Positions 1-8,511 are shown, numbered from the stretch's first letter. The stretch: DNA of 18,748 nucleotides from RGIG4576 sp964613095 (GCA_964613095.1 CAZTFX010000039.1:1-18748); one strand, 5' to 3'. Notes: generated from the letters alone by a model not told the origin. Program-made: numbers and translations.

Positions 1-164
1 AAGCGCATAAGGAACTTGTGCCAATGCAGCCCGGTGATGTACCTGTGACATTTGCAGATACTTCAGCATTGGAAGAGGATTTCGGCTTCAAACCTCACAC
101 ATCGCTAAGAGAGGGATTGCGAAAGTTTGCTGTGTGGCATAAGCAATTTTATTCTGATAAATAA
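1..164 (+). CDS. UDP-glucuronate 4-epimerase-like NAD-dependent epimerase, C-terminal fragment
   Basis: Only the last 53 codons are in the window. The frame opens at base 3 and runs to the TAA at 162-164. The C-terminus has the pattern MQPGDVPVT, then ADTSALEEDFGF, then TSLREGL, which is typical of the extended SDR sugar-nucleotide epimerases annotated as UDP-glucuronate epimerase in Bacteroidales. The catalytic Tyr/Lys and the NAD-binding region lie upstream, outside the window, so the substrate cannot be checked. The gene ends 18 bases before rmlA on the same strand and is probably co-transcribed. If the assignment is right, it would supply UDP-galacturonic acid, a sugar with a free carboxyl group. 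That bears on the ATP-grasp genes downstream. Family assignment is fairly firm; exact specificity is inference. Confidence 0.75.
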   Translation, partial: AHKELVPMQPGDVPVTFADTSALEEDFGFKPHTSLREGLRKFAVWHKQFYSDK

Positions 165-182
165 TTCTAAACAATATAACTA

Positions 183-1085
183 ATGAAAGGTATAGTCCTC
201 GCTGGTGGTAGCGGTACTCGTTTGTACCCCATCACAAAGGGAATCAGCAAGCAGTTAATGCCGATATATGATAAACCGATGGTTTATTATCCTATCTCGG
301 TGTTGATGTTGGCGGGTATTCGTGAGATATTGATTATCTCTACGCCACATGACCTGCCAGGATTTAAGAGACTGCTTGGTGACGGTAGCGACTATGGCGT
401 TCACTTTGAATATGCAGAGCAACCCTCACCCGATGGTTTGGCTCAGGCTTTCACTATCGGCGCAGATTTTATCGGTGACGATTGTGTTTGCTTGGTACTT
501 GGCGACAACATCTTCCATGGTGCTGGTTTTACGGGCATGCTTAAAGAGGCTGTACGAACTGCCGAAGAGGAGAAAAAAGCAACGGTCTTTGGCTATTGGG
601 TGAGTGACCCAGAGCGTTATGGCGTAGCAGAGTTTGATAGAGAGGGCAACTGTCTCTCAATTGAGGAGAAGCCCACCAACCCAAAGAGCAACTATGCAGT
701 AGTTGGCCTTTACTTCTATCCCAATAAGGTGGTAGAGGTCGCGAAGAATATCAAGCCCTCTGCTCGAGGAGAGTATGAGATTACTACGGTTAATCAGCAG
801 TTCCTCTCGGATGGTGAGTTGAAGGTGCAGACCTTAGGTCGTGGCTTTGCTTGGTTGGATACAGGTACTCACGACTCGCTTTCAGAGGCTTCGACATATA
901 TTGAGGTGCTGGAGAAGCGTCAGGGTTTGAAGGTGGCCTGCCTGGAGGGTATTGCCTATCGTCAAGGTTGGATTTCTGAAGAGCGTATGCGTGAATTTGC
1001 GCAGCCGATGCTAAAGAATCAGTATGGGCAGTATCTGCTGAAACTCATAGGTCTAAATACAAAAAAATGGGAACCAATTATTTAG
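183..1085 (+). CDS. rmlA: Glucose-1-phosphate thymidylyltransferase (RmlA/RfbA)
   Basis: Joins dTTP and glucose-1-phosphate to give dTDP-glucose, the first step to dTDP-L-rhamnose in the cytoplasm. The protein has 300 residues, slightly longer than the usual ~290. The nucleotide-binding loop GGSGTRL is at residues 8-14, with KQLMPIYDKP at 23-32. The base/sugar-binding EQPSPDGLAQA is at 79-89, the metal-binding Asp108 in GDN at 107-109, then an EEKP motif near 161 and a WLDTGTHDS motif near 225. These match the active-site positions known for the family. No Shine-Dalgarno sequence precedes the ATG. The rmlC ATG follows after 4 bases. The last ~45 bases, coding for GLNTKKWEPII, are much more AT-rich than the gene body and do not look like the usual C-terminus, so the 3' end may be a recombination junction. 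Confidence 0.97.
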   Translation: MKGIVLAGGSGTRLYPITKGISKQLMPIYDKPMVYYPISVLMLAGIREILIISTPHDLPGFKRLLGDGSDYGVHFEYAEQPSPDGLAQAFTIGADFIGDDCVCLVLGDNIFHGAGFTGMLKEAVRTAEEEKKATVFGYWVSDPERYGVAEFDREGNCLSIEEKPTNPKSNYAVVGLYFYPNKVVEVAKNIKPSARGEYEITTVNQQFLSDGELKVQTLGRGFAWLDTGTHDSLSEASTYIEVLEKRQGLKVACLEGIAYRQGWISEERMREFAQPMLKNQYGQYLLKLIGLNTKKWEPII

Positions 1086-1089
1086 TAAA

Positions 1090-1644
1090 ATGAAAGTTTT
1101 GCAAACCGCCATACCAGATGTTATTATCATTGAGCCAGATGTGTTCGGTGATACTCGTGGCTATTTCTTTGAGAGTTACTCACAGAAAAAGTTTGATGAA
1201 TTGGTATGTCCCATAAAGTTCGTACAAGATAACGAGAGTAAATCAAAGTATGGTGTAATTAGAGGTTTGCATTATCAGTTGCCACCATTTGCTCAGAGTA
1301 AATTAGTTCGTTGTGTTTTCGGGGAAGTGCTTGATGTAGCGGTTGATATTCGCAAAAATTCCCCAACTTTTGGCAAATATGTGGCAGTAGAGCTGTCGGC
1401 GGATAATAAGCGACAACTATTTATCCCCAAAGGTTTTGCTCATGGTTATGCTGTATTATCAGAGGAAGCAATATTCCAATATAAATGTGATGAGTTCTAT
1501 CATCCAGAGTCTGAAGGAGGAGTTGCATGGGATGACTCAATGATTGGCATTGATTGGAAATTGCCAATTAACAAAATAACTCTATCTGATAAGGATAGAA
1601 AGCATCGCCCTCTAAATGAGATAACTGATAATAAATTGTTTTAA
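1090..1644 (+). CDS. rmlC: dTDP-4-dehydrorhamnose 3,5-epimerase (RmlC)
   Basis: Converts dTDP-4-keto-6-deoxy-D-glucose to dTDP-4-keto-L-rhamnose, the third step of the rhamnose pathway. The 184-residue cupin protein has the usual family length. Visible family residues are the catalytic His61 in RGLHYQ (58-63), Lys71 in QSKLVR, the PKGFAHGYAVL strand at 113-123 and the catalytic Tyr131 in FQYKCDEFY. The region around GVAWDD and the DWKLP stretch near the C-terminus are also standard. The ATG is 4 bases after the rmlA stop and there is no other plausible start. The 3' third of the gene is more AT-rich than rmlA (20 G/C of 60 at 1561-1620). Part of the rmlA-C-D-B cluster, so function is secure. 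Confidence 0.96.
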   Translation: MKVLQTAIPDVIIIEPDVFGDTRGYFFESYSQKKFDELVCPIKFVQDNESKSKYGVIRGLHYQLPPFAQSKLVRCVFGEVLDVAVDIRKNSPTFGKYVAVELSADNKRQLFIPKGFAHGYAVLSEEAIFQYKCDEFYHPESEGGVAWDDSMIGIDWKLPINKITLSDKDRKHRPLNEITDNKLF

Positions 1645-1656
1645 GTACAATCTTAC

Positions 1657-2511
1657 ATGAATATACTAGTTACAGGTGCAAATGGTCAGCTGGGACAAGA
1701 ATTGAGAAGTTTACCCAAGACTGATGCAACATATTTCTTCACTGATATTGAAGAGTTGGATATTACCCAAGTAGAGGCAGTTCAACATTTTGTAAGAGAG
1801 AATCAAATAAAGGTTATAATCAATTGTGCTGCATATACCAATGTAAGTAAAGCAGAAGAGGAAATTGATAAGGCAGAACTGATAAATACTCAAGCCGTAG
1901 CGAACCTTGCTAATGTGGCAAAGGAGAGTAACGCAACACTGATACATATCTCTACAGACTATGTCTTTGGCGACAACTCCATCAACACGCCGATTAAAGA
2001 GGAGGCTGCCACCAACCCATTGGGGGTATATGGACAGACAAAATTAATGGGCGAAAAAGAGATCATAAAGTCTGGATGCAAATATATTATAATCCGAACG
2101 GCGTGGTTGTACTCTGCATACGGTAATAACTTTGTTAAGACCATATTACGGCTCTCAAAAGAGAAGGAGAGCCTGAATGTCGTCTACGACCAAGTGGGAA
2201 CGCCTACATATGCAGGTGATTTGGCGTTGGTCATTAAGATGATTGCAGAAAGTGATTTTCGCCACAAACAAGGAGTGTATCATTTCTCGAATGAGGGAGC
2301 AATATCGTGGTATGACTTCGCACAGGCTATTGTCGAGTTAAGCGAAAGCAAGTGTGAAATAAATGCTTGCAGTAGCGATGATTTTGGAGATTCCGTCTCA
2401 CGACCAAACTATTCTGTTCTGGATAAAGCGAAAATCAAGCAGACTCTTGGATTAAGTATCCCATATTGGAAAGATTCTCTAAAAGTGTGCTTGTCTAAAC
2501 TCAATGGGTAA
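1657..2511 (+). CDS. rmlD: dTDP-4-dehydrorhamnose reductase (RmlD)
   Basis: Reduces dTDP-4-keto-L-rhamnose to dTDP-L-rhamnose with NAD(P)H, the last step of the pathway. This extended SDR protein of 284 residues has the Rossmann motif TGANGQLGQ at residues 6-14 and NCAAYTNVSKAE at 56-67. The catalytic triad fits the family: Thr100 in STDYVF (99-104), Tyr125 and Lys129 in YGQTK (125-129). Most homologues read AAYTAVDKAE; here Asn62 and Ser64 replace the usual Ala and Asp, which is a mild variation. The gene starts 12 bases after rmlC and its end overlaps the annotated rmlB start by 8 bases. Composition is AT-rich in the 5' half (18 G/C of 60 at 1801-1860). Confidence 0.95.
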   Translation: MNILVTGANGQLGQELRSLPKTDATYFFTDIEELDITQVEAVQHFVRENQIKVIINCAAYTNVSKAEEEIDKAELINTQAVANLANVAKESNATLIHISTDYVFGDNSINTPIKEEAATNPLGVYGQTKLMGEKEIIKSGCKYIIIRTAWLYSAYGNNFVKTILRLSKEKESLNVVYDQVGTPTYAGDLALVIKMIAESDFRHKQGVYHFSNEGAISWYDFAQAIVELSESKCEINACSSDDFGDSVSRPNYSVLDKAKIKQTLGLSIPYWKDSLKVCLSKLNG

Positions 2512-3652
2512 TATGGCAAAAAGAAATATAGTTATCACAGGAGGTGCAGGTTTTATTGGTAGTCATGTAGTTCGTTTGTTTGTAAACAAGTATCCAGAAT
2601 ATGATATCATCAACCTTGATAAGCTCACTTACGCGGGAAATCTTGCGAACTTGAGGGATGTAGAGTCTAAGCCAAACTACAAGTTTGTGAAGATGGATAT
2701 CTGCGACTTCGACGCTTTCTACAAGTTGATGCAGGACGAGAAGATCGATGGTATTATCCACCTCGCGGCAGAGAGCCATGTGGATCGTTCGATCAAGGAT
2801 CCTTTCACATTCGCTCGTACAAATGTGATGGGTACTTTGGCTCTGCTTCAGGCTGCAAAGCTATATTGGGAGAGTCAGCCAGAGGGTTACGAGGGTAAGC
2901 GGTTCTACCACATCTCAACTGATGAGGTTTATGGTGCGCTTTCGATGAATCACCCAGAGGGTATCGAGCCTCCATTTAAGACTACCGCTTCGTCAAGCGA
3001 GCACCACCTGGCATACGGCGACGACTTCTTCTATGAGACAACGAAGTATAATCCTCACTCGCCATATTCGGCATCGAAGGCGTCGTCAGATCATTTTGTA
3101 CGAGCTTACCACGACACATATGGTATGCCAACGATTGTGACAAATTGCTCGAATAACTATGGTCCATATCAGTTCCCAGAGAAGTTGATACCGTTGTTTA
3201 TCAACAATATCCGTAAGCGTAAACCACTGCCTGTCTATGGCAAGGGTGAGAATGTGCGTGACTGGCTCTATGTCGAGGATCACGCACGAGCAATTGATGT
3301 AATTTTCCACAATGGCAAGATAGCTGACACATACAATATCGGTGGCTTCAATGAATGGAAGAATATCGACCTTATAAAGGTGATGATTAAGACCGTAGAT
3401 CGCATCCTCGGCAACCCCGAGGGATATTCACTCGATCTTATAACCTATGTCACTGACCGTCCTGGTCACGATGCCCGCTATGCTATCGACTCGACGAAGT
3501 TGCATAAGGAGCTAGGCTGGGAGCCTTTGCTCCAATTCGAGGAGGGCATCGAGAAGACTGTCCGCTGGTACCTCGATAACCAAGAGTGGATGGATAATGT
3601 GACTTCAGGTGACTACCAGAGGTATTATGAAGCAATGTATAAATCCATATAA
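2504..3652 (+). CDS. rmlB: dTDP-glucose 4,6-dehydratase (RmlB)
   Basis: Second enzyme of dTDP-rhamnose synthesis: NAD-dependent oxidation, dehydration and reduction of dTDP-glucose to the 4-keto-6-deoxy sugar. It has 382 residues counted from the ATG at 2504. A second in-frame ATG at 2513 (MAKRNIVITGG) lies just after the rmlD stop and is equally possible; the two starts differ by three residues. The dinucleotide-binding TGGAGFIGSH is at 12-21, LDKLTYAGN at 38-46, the active-site Thr139-Asp140-Glu141 in STDEVYG and the catalytic YSASK at 188-192. An insertion of about 25 residues before YSASK (roughly 160-184) is common in the Bacteroidales version and accounts for the length. GC content rises sharply along the gene to about half, unlike rmlC and rmlD. 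Confidence 0.96.
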   Translation: MGNMAKRNIVITGGAGFIGSHVVRLFVNKYPEYDIINLDKLTYAGNLANLRDVESKPNYKFVKMDICDFDAFYKLMQDEKIDGIIHLAAESHVDRSIKDPFTFARTNVMGTLALLQAAKLYWESQPEGYEGKRFYHISTDEVYGALSMNHPEGIEPPFKTTASSSEHHLAYGDDFFYETTKYNPHSPYSASKASSDHFVRAYHDTYGMPTIVTNCSNNYGPYQFPEKLIPLFINNIRKRKPLPVYGKGENVRDWLYVEDHARAIDVIFHNGKIADTYNIGGFNEWKNIDLIKVMIKTVDRILGNPEGYSLDLITYVTDRPGHDARYAIDSTKLHKELGWEPLLQFEEGIEKTVRWYLDNQEWMDNVTSGDYQRYYEAMYKSI

Positions 3653-3653
3653 T

Positions 3654-4802
3654 ATGAAAAAAATCATGTTAGTCTTCGGCACAAGACCAGAAGCAATTAA
3701 GATGTGCCCGCTCGTAAAGGAATTTCAGAAAAAAGCTGATGAATTTGAAACTATCGTGTGTGTAACAGGTCAGCACAGAGAGATGCTGGATCAGGTGCTC
3801 AAGATTTTTGAGGTAACACCCAATATTGACCTTAACATCATGAAGCAGGGACAGGACTTGACAGATGTAACTGTACGCATTCTTAATGGTATGCGTGATG
3901 TATTCAAAGAGTGTCGACCAGATGTAGTCCTCGTTCATGGAGATACTACAACATCAACGGCTGCGGCTCTTGCAGCATTCTATGCACAGATTCCTGTAGG
4001 TCATGTTGAGGCAGGTTTGCGTACACACAATATCTATAGCCCATGGCCAGAGGAAATGAACCGTCAAGTGACAGGTCGTATAGCTACATATAACTTCTCT
4101 CCAACACCACTTTCAGAGAAGAATCTCATTGAGGAGAAAGCAATGGGTAAGATTTATGTGACTGGTAACACTGTGATTGATGCACTTCATTATGTGGTTA
4201 ATAAACTGAAGAACGATGAGACTATAGCCAAAGAACAAGATATTGTTCTTCTTAATGCTGGTTATGATATAACTCGTTTGGATGGAGATAAGAAGCTTGT
4301 GCTTATCACTGGACACAGACGTGAAAATTTTGGTGATGGATTCATTCGTATGGTGTCAGCAATGAGAGACCTTTCTGAGAAATATCCAGAAGTTGACTTC
4401 GTTTACCCAATGCACTTGAACCCTAATGTGCGTAAGCCTATTCACGAAGTATTTGGTGAAGATCTTACCCGTCCGAACTTCTTCTTCATTGAGCCACTCC
4501 AGTACCTAGAATTTGTACACTTGATGTCTAAGGCAACTATTGTTCTTACCGATTCGGGTGGAATTCAGGAAGAGGCTCCTGGTCTTGGCAAACCAGTTCT
4601 CGTGATGCGTGATACAACAGAACGCCCCGAAGCATTGGAAAGTGGCACAGTGCATCTGGTGGGTACAGACTATGATAAGATTGTGAATGAAGTGAGCGCC
4701 TTGCTTGAGGATGCTGAGGCATATGCTAAGATGTCTCAAGCTGTAAATCCTTATGGTGATGGGTTAGCTTGTGAGAGAATTGTAAGCATACTGGAAAAAT
4801 AA
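3654..4802 (+). CDS. wecB: UDP-N-acetylglucosamine 2-epimerase, non-hydrolysing (WecB/MnaA type)
   Basis: Interconverts UDP-GlcNAc and UDP-ManNAc in the cytoplasm. I chose the ATG at 3654, one base after the rmlB stop codon, rather than the one at 3609, because the conserved N-terminus MKKIMLVFGTRPEAIK begins there and the earlier start would sit inside rmlB. This gives 382 residues, the normal family length. GTRPEAIK is at 9-16, and Asp97 in HGDTTTSTAAA, Glu119 in VEAGLRT and Glu133 in PEEMNRQ occupy the places of the known catalytic acids. GHRREN and the UDP-binding DSGGIQEEAP motif follow. No UDP-ManNAc dehydrogenase (wecC) is next to it, so ManNAc may be used as such, or the next enzyme may lie elsewhere. 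Confidence 0.94.
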   Translation: MKKIMLVFGTRPEAIKMCPLVKEFQKKADEFETIVCVTGQHREMLDQVLKIFEVTPNIDLNIMKQGQDLTDVTVRILNGMRDVFKECRPDVVLVHGDTTTSTAAALAAFYAQIPVGHVEAGLRTHNIYSPWPEEMNRQVTGRIATYNFSPTPLSEKNLIEEKAMGKIYVTGNTVIDALHYVVNKLKNDETIAKEQDIVLLNAGYDITRLDGDKKLVLITGHRRENFGDGFIRMVSAMRDLSEKYPEVDFVYPMHLNPNVRKPIHEVFGEDLTRPNFFFIEPLQYLEFVHLMSKATIVLTDSGGIQEEAPGLGKPVLVMRDTTERPEALESGTVHLVGTDYDKIVNEVSALLEDAEAYAKMSQAVNPYGDGLACERIVSILEK

Positions 4803-4808
4803 ACCCAA

Positions 4809-6245
4809 ATGGCTTCGACCTTAAAAAATCTAGTGTGGAAATTTATGGAAAGGATATCTGCACAATTAGTCCAACTAGTTGTGTCTATTATTCTTGCCCG
4901 TATACTATCTCCTTCTGACTATGGAGCGGTTGCAATGGTAACAATTTTTATAATGTTTGCCAATGTCCTAGTTGAAGGAGGATTCGGTAGTGCTCTTATT
5001 CAGAAGAAAGATGCGGATGATATTGACTTCTCGACAGTACTTTATTTTTCTATAGGTTTCTCTCTAGTTCTTTATGTGTCGCTTTATTTTGCAGCTCCAG
5101 CCATATCCTTATTTTATGGCAACGAATACTATATATTGACACCAGTCTTGCGTGTCTTAGGTATACAAATTATTATTAATGCAGTAAATTCAGTTCAGCA
5201 AGCATATGTACAGAGGCAAATGATGTTCAAAAATTTCTTTTGGGCGACTCTGATAGGTACAATATTTTCAGCTATTATAGGTCTTTATATGGCTTATTCT
5301 GGATATGGAATATGGGCTATAGTCGGACAACAACTTACTGCAAGTATAATCAATACCATAACTCTTTATATCGTAACGCGTAAACTACCAATCTTGGCAT
5401 TTTCATTTGATCGGTTAAAGGTCCTCTTTAATTATGGTATAAAATTATTAGGGGCAAACTTGTTAGTAACAGGATATCAAGAAATAAGAGCCTTAATTAT
5501 TGGTAAGTTATATACAGCTCAAGATTTAGCTTTTTTTGATCGAGGAAAGCAGTTCCCGAGTCTTATTGTGACCAATATTAATTCGTCAATAGGTGCTGTT
5601 CTTTTCCCCAAAATGGCTAAAGAACAAGATTCTATTGAGCAGATTAAGAATACTACCCGTTACTCTATTAGATTTAGTTCTTACATAATGAGCCCTATCA
5701 TGCTGGGTTTAGCATCCGTATCCGAACCATTTGTACGTATTGTCCTCACTGAAAAATGGATTGGATGTGTTCCTTTGATGCAATGGTTTTGTTTGGTATT
5801 CTTATTTATGCCTATTCATACAGCAAACATGCAAGCATTAAAAGCCATAGGTCGGAGTGACACATTTTTGAGATTAGAGTTAGTGAAAAAAACAATTGAA
5901 CTGTTAAGTTTATTTATGGTTGTTTGGATTAGTGTTGATGCTATAATTATCAATATGGCAATCCTTACAACATTGTTCACTGCTGTAAATGCCTATCCAA
6001 ATAGAAAATTGCTTAATTATAGTTATGCTGAACAAATAAAAGACATATTACCATCTGTTGCAATGAGTTTGATTATGTTTGTAATAATATTGGGTTTTAA
6101 TTATTTCTTTATTTGGGAGGATTGGATTACTCTTATTGCAGACACAATTTTGGGGGTGGGTATATATATTGGATTATCTATTATTACTAATAATAATGAA
6201 TATAAGTATATAAGAAATATTTTACTTAGACGAAATGATAAATAA
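4809..6245 (+). CDS. wzx: Wzx-type lipid-linked oligosaccharide flippase
   Basis: Predicted inner-membrane flippase moving undecaprenyl-diphosphate-linked repeat units to the periplasmic face. The 478-residue protein is strongly hydrophobic throughout, with about a dozen or more membrane helices. Its N-terminus (SAQLVQLVVSIILARILSPSDYG, residues about 17-39, then a glycine-rich stretch GGFGSALIQKKDADDIDFS) is characteristic of the WzxC-like Polysacc_synt branch of the MOP exporter superfamily. The gene starts 6 bases after wecB and its last 11 bases overlap the pyruvyltransferase gene. Flippases are poorly conserved, so the substrate cannot be inferred from sequence. Its place beside a Wzy-like polymerase supports a Wzx/Wzy-dependent pathway, not an ABC-transporter one. 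Confidence 0.93.
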   Translation: MASTLKNLVWKFMERISAQLVQLVVSIILARILSPSDYGAVAMVTIFIMFANVLVEGGFGSALIQKKDADDIDFSTVLYFSIGFSLVLYVSLYFAAPAISLFYGNEYYILTPVLRVLGIQIIINAVNSVQQAYVQRQMMFKNFFWATLIGTIFSAIIGLYMAYSGYGIWAIVGQQLTASIINTITLYIVTRKLPILAFSFDRLKVLFNYGIKLLGANLLVTGYQEIRALIIGKLYTAQDLAFFDRGKQFPSLIVTNINSSIGAVLFPKMAKEQDSIEQIKNTTRYSIRFSSYIMSPIMLGLASVSEPFVRIVLTEKWIGCVPLMQWFCLVFLFMPIHTANMQALKAIGRSDTFLRLELVKKTIELLSLFMVVWISVDAIIINMAILTTLFTAVNAYPNRKLLNYSYAEQIKDILPSVAMSLIMFVIILGFNYFFIWEDWITLIADTILGVGIYIGLSIITNNNEYKYIRNILLRRNDK

Positions 6246-7326
6246 AGTAGGAATTGTTACATGGCATTATTATGCAAATTTTGGCAGTGGGCTTCAAGCA
6301 TTTGCATTACAAGAATTATTGTCTAAATTAGGATATGAAGTGAATATTATAAACTATCGAAATCCACTTTTTGATAATAACACATGGTGGAAAAATGCCA
6401 TAAAATTTCTTTTGCACTATATTGTAGGGCCTTTTAACAAACGAGTTTATGGAAAGACACTGCAAGGCGCTAAGAAGTTTCAAAATCGGTATTTACATCA
6501 AACACAATTATTTTCAAGTGAAGAAAAAATAATTAACATTATAGATGATTATTATTGTATAGTGTATGGTTCAGACCAAATTTGGGCTCCCAATGTGTAT
6601 ACTCCGATTTATATGGGTGCATATATCCCTAAAGGTATAAGAAAAATCTCATATGCTGCTAGTATAGGATTAAATGAGATTCCAGATCATTTGGTTAAAG
6701 AATATAAATTCAATTTATTATCTTTTAGTGCAATTGCAGTACGTGAGGATGAGGGTAAAAATCTTCTAAAACGAAAGTGTGATATAGAGGCCAGCGTAGT
6801 TCTTGATCCAACACTAATGATTGATGTTAATAAATACAAAAGAATGCAGCGATCTGTAAAAGGTATAAAAGGGGAATTTATATATTGTTATTTCCTAAAT
6901 AAGGAGCATCAATATAGAGAAAAGGTTGAGAAGTATGCCCGTGAACAAAATTTACAAATAATAGGATCTTCTGAGAACAAATTTGATTCTGAATGGATGA
7001 CTGTATTAACAAATATCGGTGCAGATCAATTTCTTTGGCTGATAAATAATGCAGAGACTGTATTCACCGATTCATATCATGGAACTATATTCTCCCTTCT
7101 ATTTCATAAAGAATTTTGGACTTTTGTGCGATTTGAAGAGAATAGCCCTATTTGTCAGAATTCTCGTATTCGTCAACTTCAGAAATACTTTCATATAGGT
7201 CATCGTGTTATAAATAACAAAGATAGTATTAATGAGTCAGAATCTATTAACTACGACAACTTTGAAAGACAACTCTCAAAGTTACGTCAAAGTTCGATTA
7301 TATATTTAGAAAATGCATTAAAATAG
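6235..7326 (+). CDS. Polysaccharide pyruvyltransferase family protein
   Basis: Probably transfers pyruvate from phosphoenolpyruvate to a sugar as a ketal, adding a negative charge to the repeat unit. The protein has 363 residues and the motifs of the PF04230 family. The N-terminus VGIVTWHYYANFGSGLQAFAL is the typical start. GSDQIW is at 112-117, followed by SYAASIG and AVREDEG, then DPTLM and the C-terminal TDSYHGTIFSLLF with Asp279, His282 and Gly283. No signal peptide is seen, so it should act in the cytoplasm on lipid-linked or nucleotide sugars. The start overlaps wzx by 11 bases, and the FrhB-like gene starts directly at its stop with no gap, so the two are translationally close and likely functional partners. 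Not all members have been shown to be pyruvyltransferases; the acceptor is unknown. Confidence 0.88.
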   Translation: MINKVGIVTWHYYANFGSGLQAFALQELLSKLGYEVNIINYRNPLFDNNTWWKNAIKFLLHYIVGPFNKRVYGKTLQGAKKFQNRYLHQTQLFSSEEKIINIIDDYYCIVYGSDQIWAPNVYTPIYMGAYIPKGIRKISYAASIGLNEIPDHLVKEYKFNLLSFSAIAVREDEGKNLLKRKCDIEASVVLDPTLMIDVNKYKRMQRSVKGIKGEFIYCYFLNKEHQYREKVEKYAREQNLQIIGSSENKFDSEWMTVLTNIGADQFLWLINNAETVFTDSYHGTIFSLLFHKEFWTFVRFEENSPICQNSRIRQLQKYFHIGHRVINNKDSINESESINYDNFERQLSKLRQSSIIYLENALK

Positions 7327-8499
7327 ATGTTGAAATTTAATCCAAATAAGGCTAATTGTACAGGCTGCTCAGCGTGTTATTCTGCATGTCCTATTCATTG
7401 TATATCTATGATTCCAGATGAGGAAGGTTTTTTATATCCTGAAGCATCAGATGCGTGTATTGACTGTAAGTTATGCGAGAAAGTTTGTCCACTAAAAAAT
7501 GGTAAGGACGAGATTGATTACCCCAAGACAGCATATGCGGCCGTTACCAAAGAATACAGAATTTGGCATCGTAGTGCTTCGGGGGGAGCATTTAGTGAGA
7601 TTGTCCGTAACTGGGCAGATGATGACACTTTGATAGTTGGTGCGGCTTGGTCGGGGTTTACGGTTCACCATGTTGGCGTTATTGGTTTTGAGAATATTGC
7701 CCCACTCTGTAAATCAAAATATATTTCGAGTGCTATAGAAGATAATTTTATTGAAATTCGTAAGCATTTACGAGCCAATCAAAAGGTTATATTTTGTGGA
7801 TGCCCTTGTCAAGTTGATGGGTTACGTCATTTTCTACGTGAAGATAGTGAAAAACTACTTACAATAGATTTGATTTGTCATGGTCAGGGAAGTCCTTTAG
7901 TTTTTAGAAAATGCATAGATGTTATGGAGAACCATTTCGGAGAACAAATAACATCTTACGAATTTCGCTCAAAACGAAAAATCATTGAGACTGATTATTT
8001 ATCTAAGATTACAACAAAAAATAAAACTTACTATGTAGTAAATGACCCATATCAACAATTATTTCTGAGTCAAGACATCTTGCGTCCAGCTTGTGGAAAG
8101 AATTGTAAATATCGTGATATTCAGAGGCCAGGAGATTTAACTATTGCAGATTGTAAAGGGTTATGTGAGATTTTTCCAGATTTAAAAGGTTGTAAAAAAA
8201 ATTACTCTACAATTGTAATTAATACAAAAAAAGGATCGGAATCAATACGTAATTTATCTACTACCATGGAACTAAGGAAATACGCAGTTATGGATGTTGT
8301 TAAGTATAATCCATTGTTTGCACATCACACATGGCACTCAACAAGCAGAGACCAATTTTTTATAGATTTTGAAAATGATTCACATAAGGCGATTAGTACC
8401 CGCACAAAACCATTTAGCGTAAAAAAGATAGGTATTAAAACTTTGGTTAAGACTATTTTGCCAGAATGGATATTAAAATTGATATATAAAATCATCTAA
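7327..8499 (+). CDS. FrhB-like iron-sulfur protein (coenzyme F420 hydrogenase/dehydrogenase beta-subunit family)
   Basis: A 390-residue protein with an N-terminal two-[4Fe-4S] ferredoxin domain. The first cluster motif has Cys11, Cys14, Cys17 and Cys21-Pro; the second has Cys44, Cys47, Cys50 and Cys54-Pro. Next comes the FrhB N-terminal region (SASGGAFSEI near 85), then GCPCQVDGL near 158-166, DLICHGQGSP near 181 and a further cysteine-containing stretch (RPACGKNCKYRD), all typical of FrhB_FdhB domains. The architecture is that of a flavin/iron-sulfur oxidoreductase. Bacteroidales do not use F420, so the family name should not be read as function. Proteins of this kind recur next to pyruvyltransferases in polysaccharide loci, as here with zero spacing. 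Its redox reaction in glycan synthesis is unknown to me. Confidence 0.88.
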   Translation: MLKFNPNKANCTGCSACYSACPIHCISMIPDEEGFLYPEASDACIDCKLCEKVCPLKNGKDEIDYPKTAYAAVTKEYRIWHRSASGGAFSEIVRNWADDDTLIVGAAWSGFTVHHVGVIGFENIAPLCKSKYISSAIEDNFIEIRKHLRANQKVIFCGCPCQVDGLRHFLREDSEKLLTIDLICHGQGSPLVFRKCIDVMENHFGEQITSYEFRSKRKIIETDYLSKITTKNKTYYVVNDPYQQLFLSQDILRPACGKNCKYRDIQRPGDLTIADCKGLCEIFPDLKGCKKNYSTIVINTKKGSESIRNLSTTMELRKYAVMDVVKYNPLFAHHTWHSTSRDQFFIDFENDSHKAISTRTKPFSVKKIGIKTLVKTILPEWILKLIYKII

Positions 8500-8511
8500 A
8501 ATATAGAATTT

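Noticed and set aside
349..603. An 84-codon + strand frame inside rmlA.
   Set aside because: Out-of-frame shadow of a full-length, motif-complete rmlA.
2501..3310. Reverse-strand open frames opposite rmlD and rmlB.
   Set aside because: They are antisense shadows of strongly conserved genes, with no recognisable protein features or start context.
3609..3653. Upstream in-frame start for the UDP-GlcNAc 2-epimerase.
   Set aside because: It lies inside rmlB and adds 15 residues not found in the family; the conserved N-terminus begins at the ATG at 3654.
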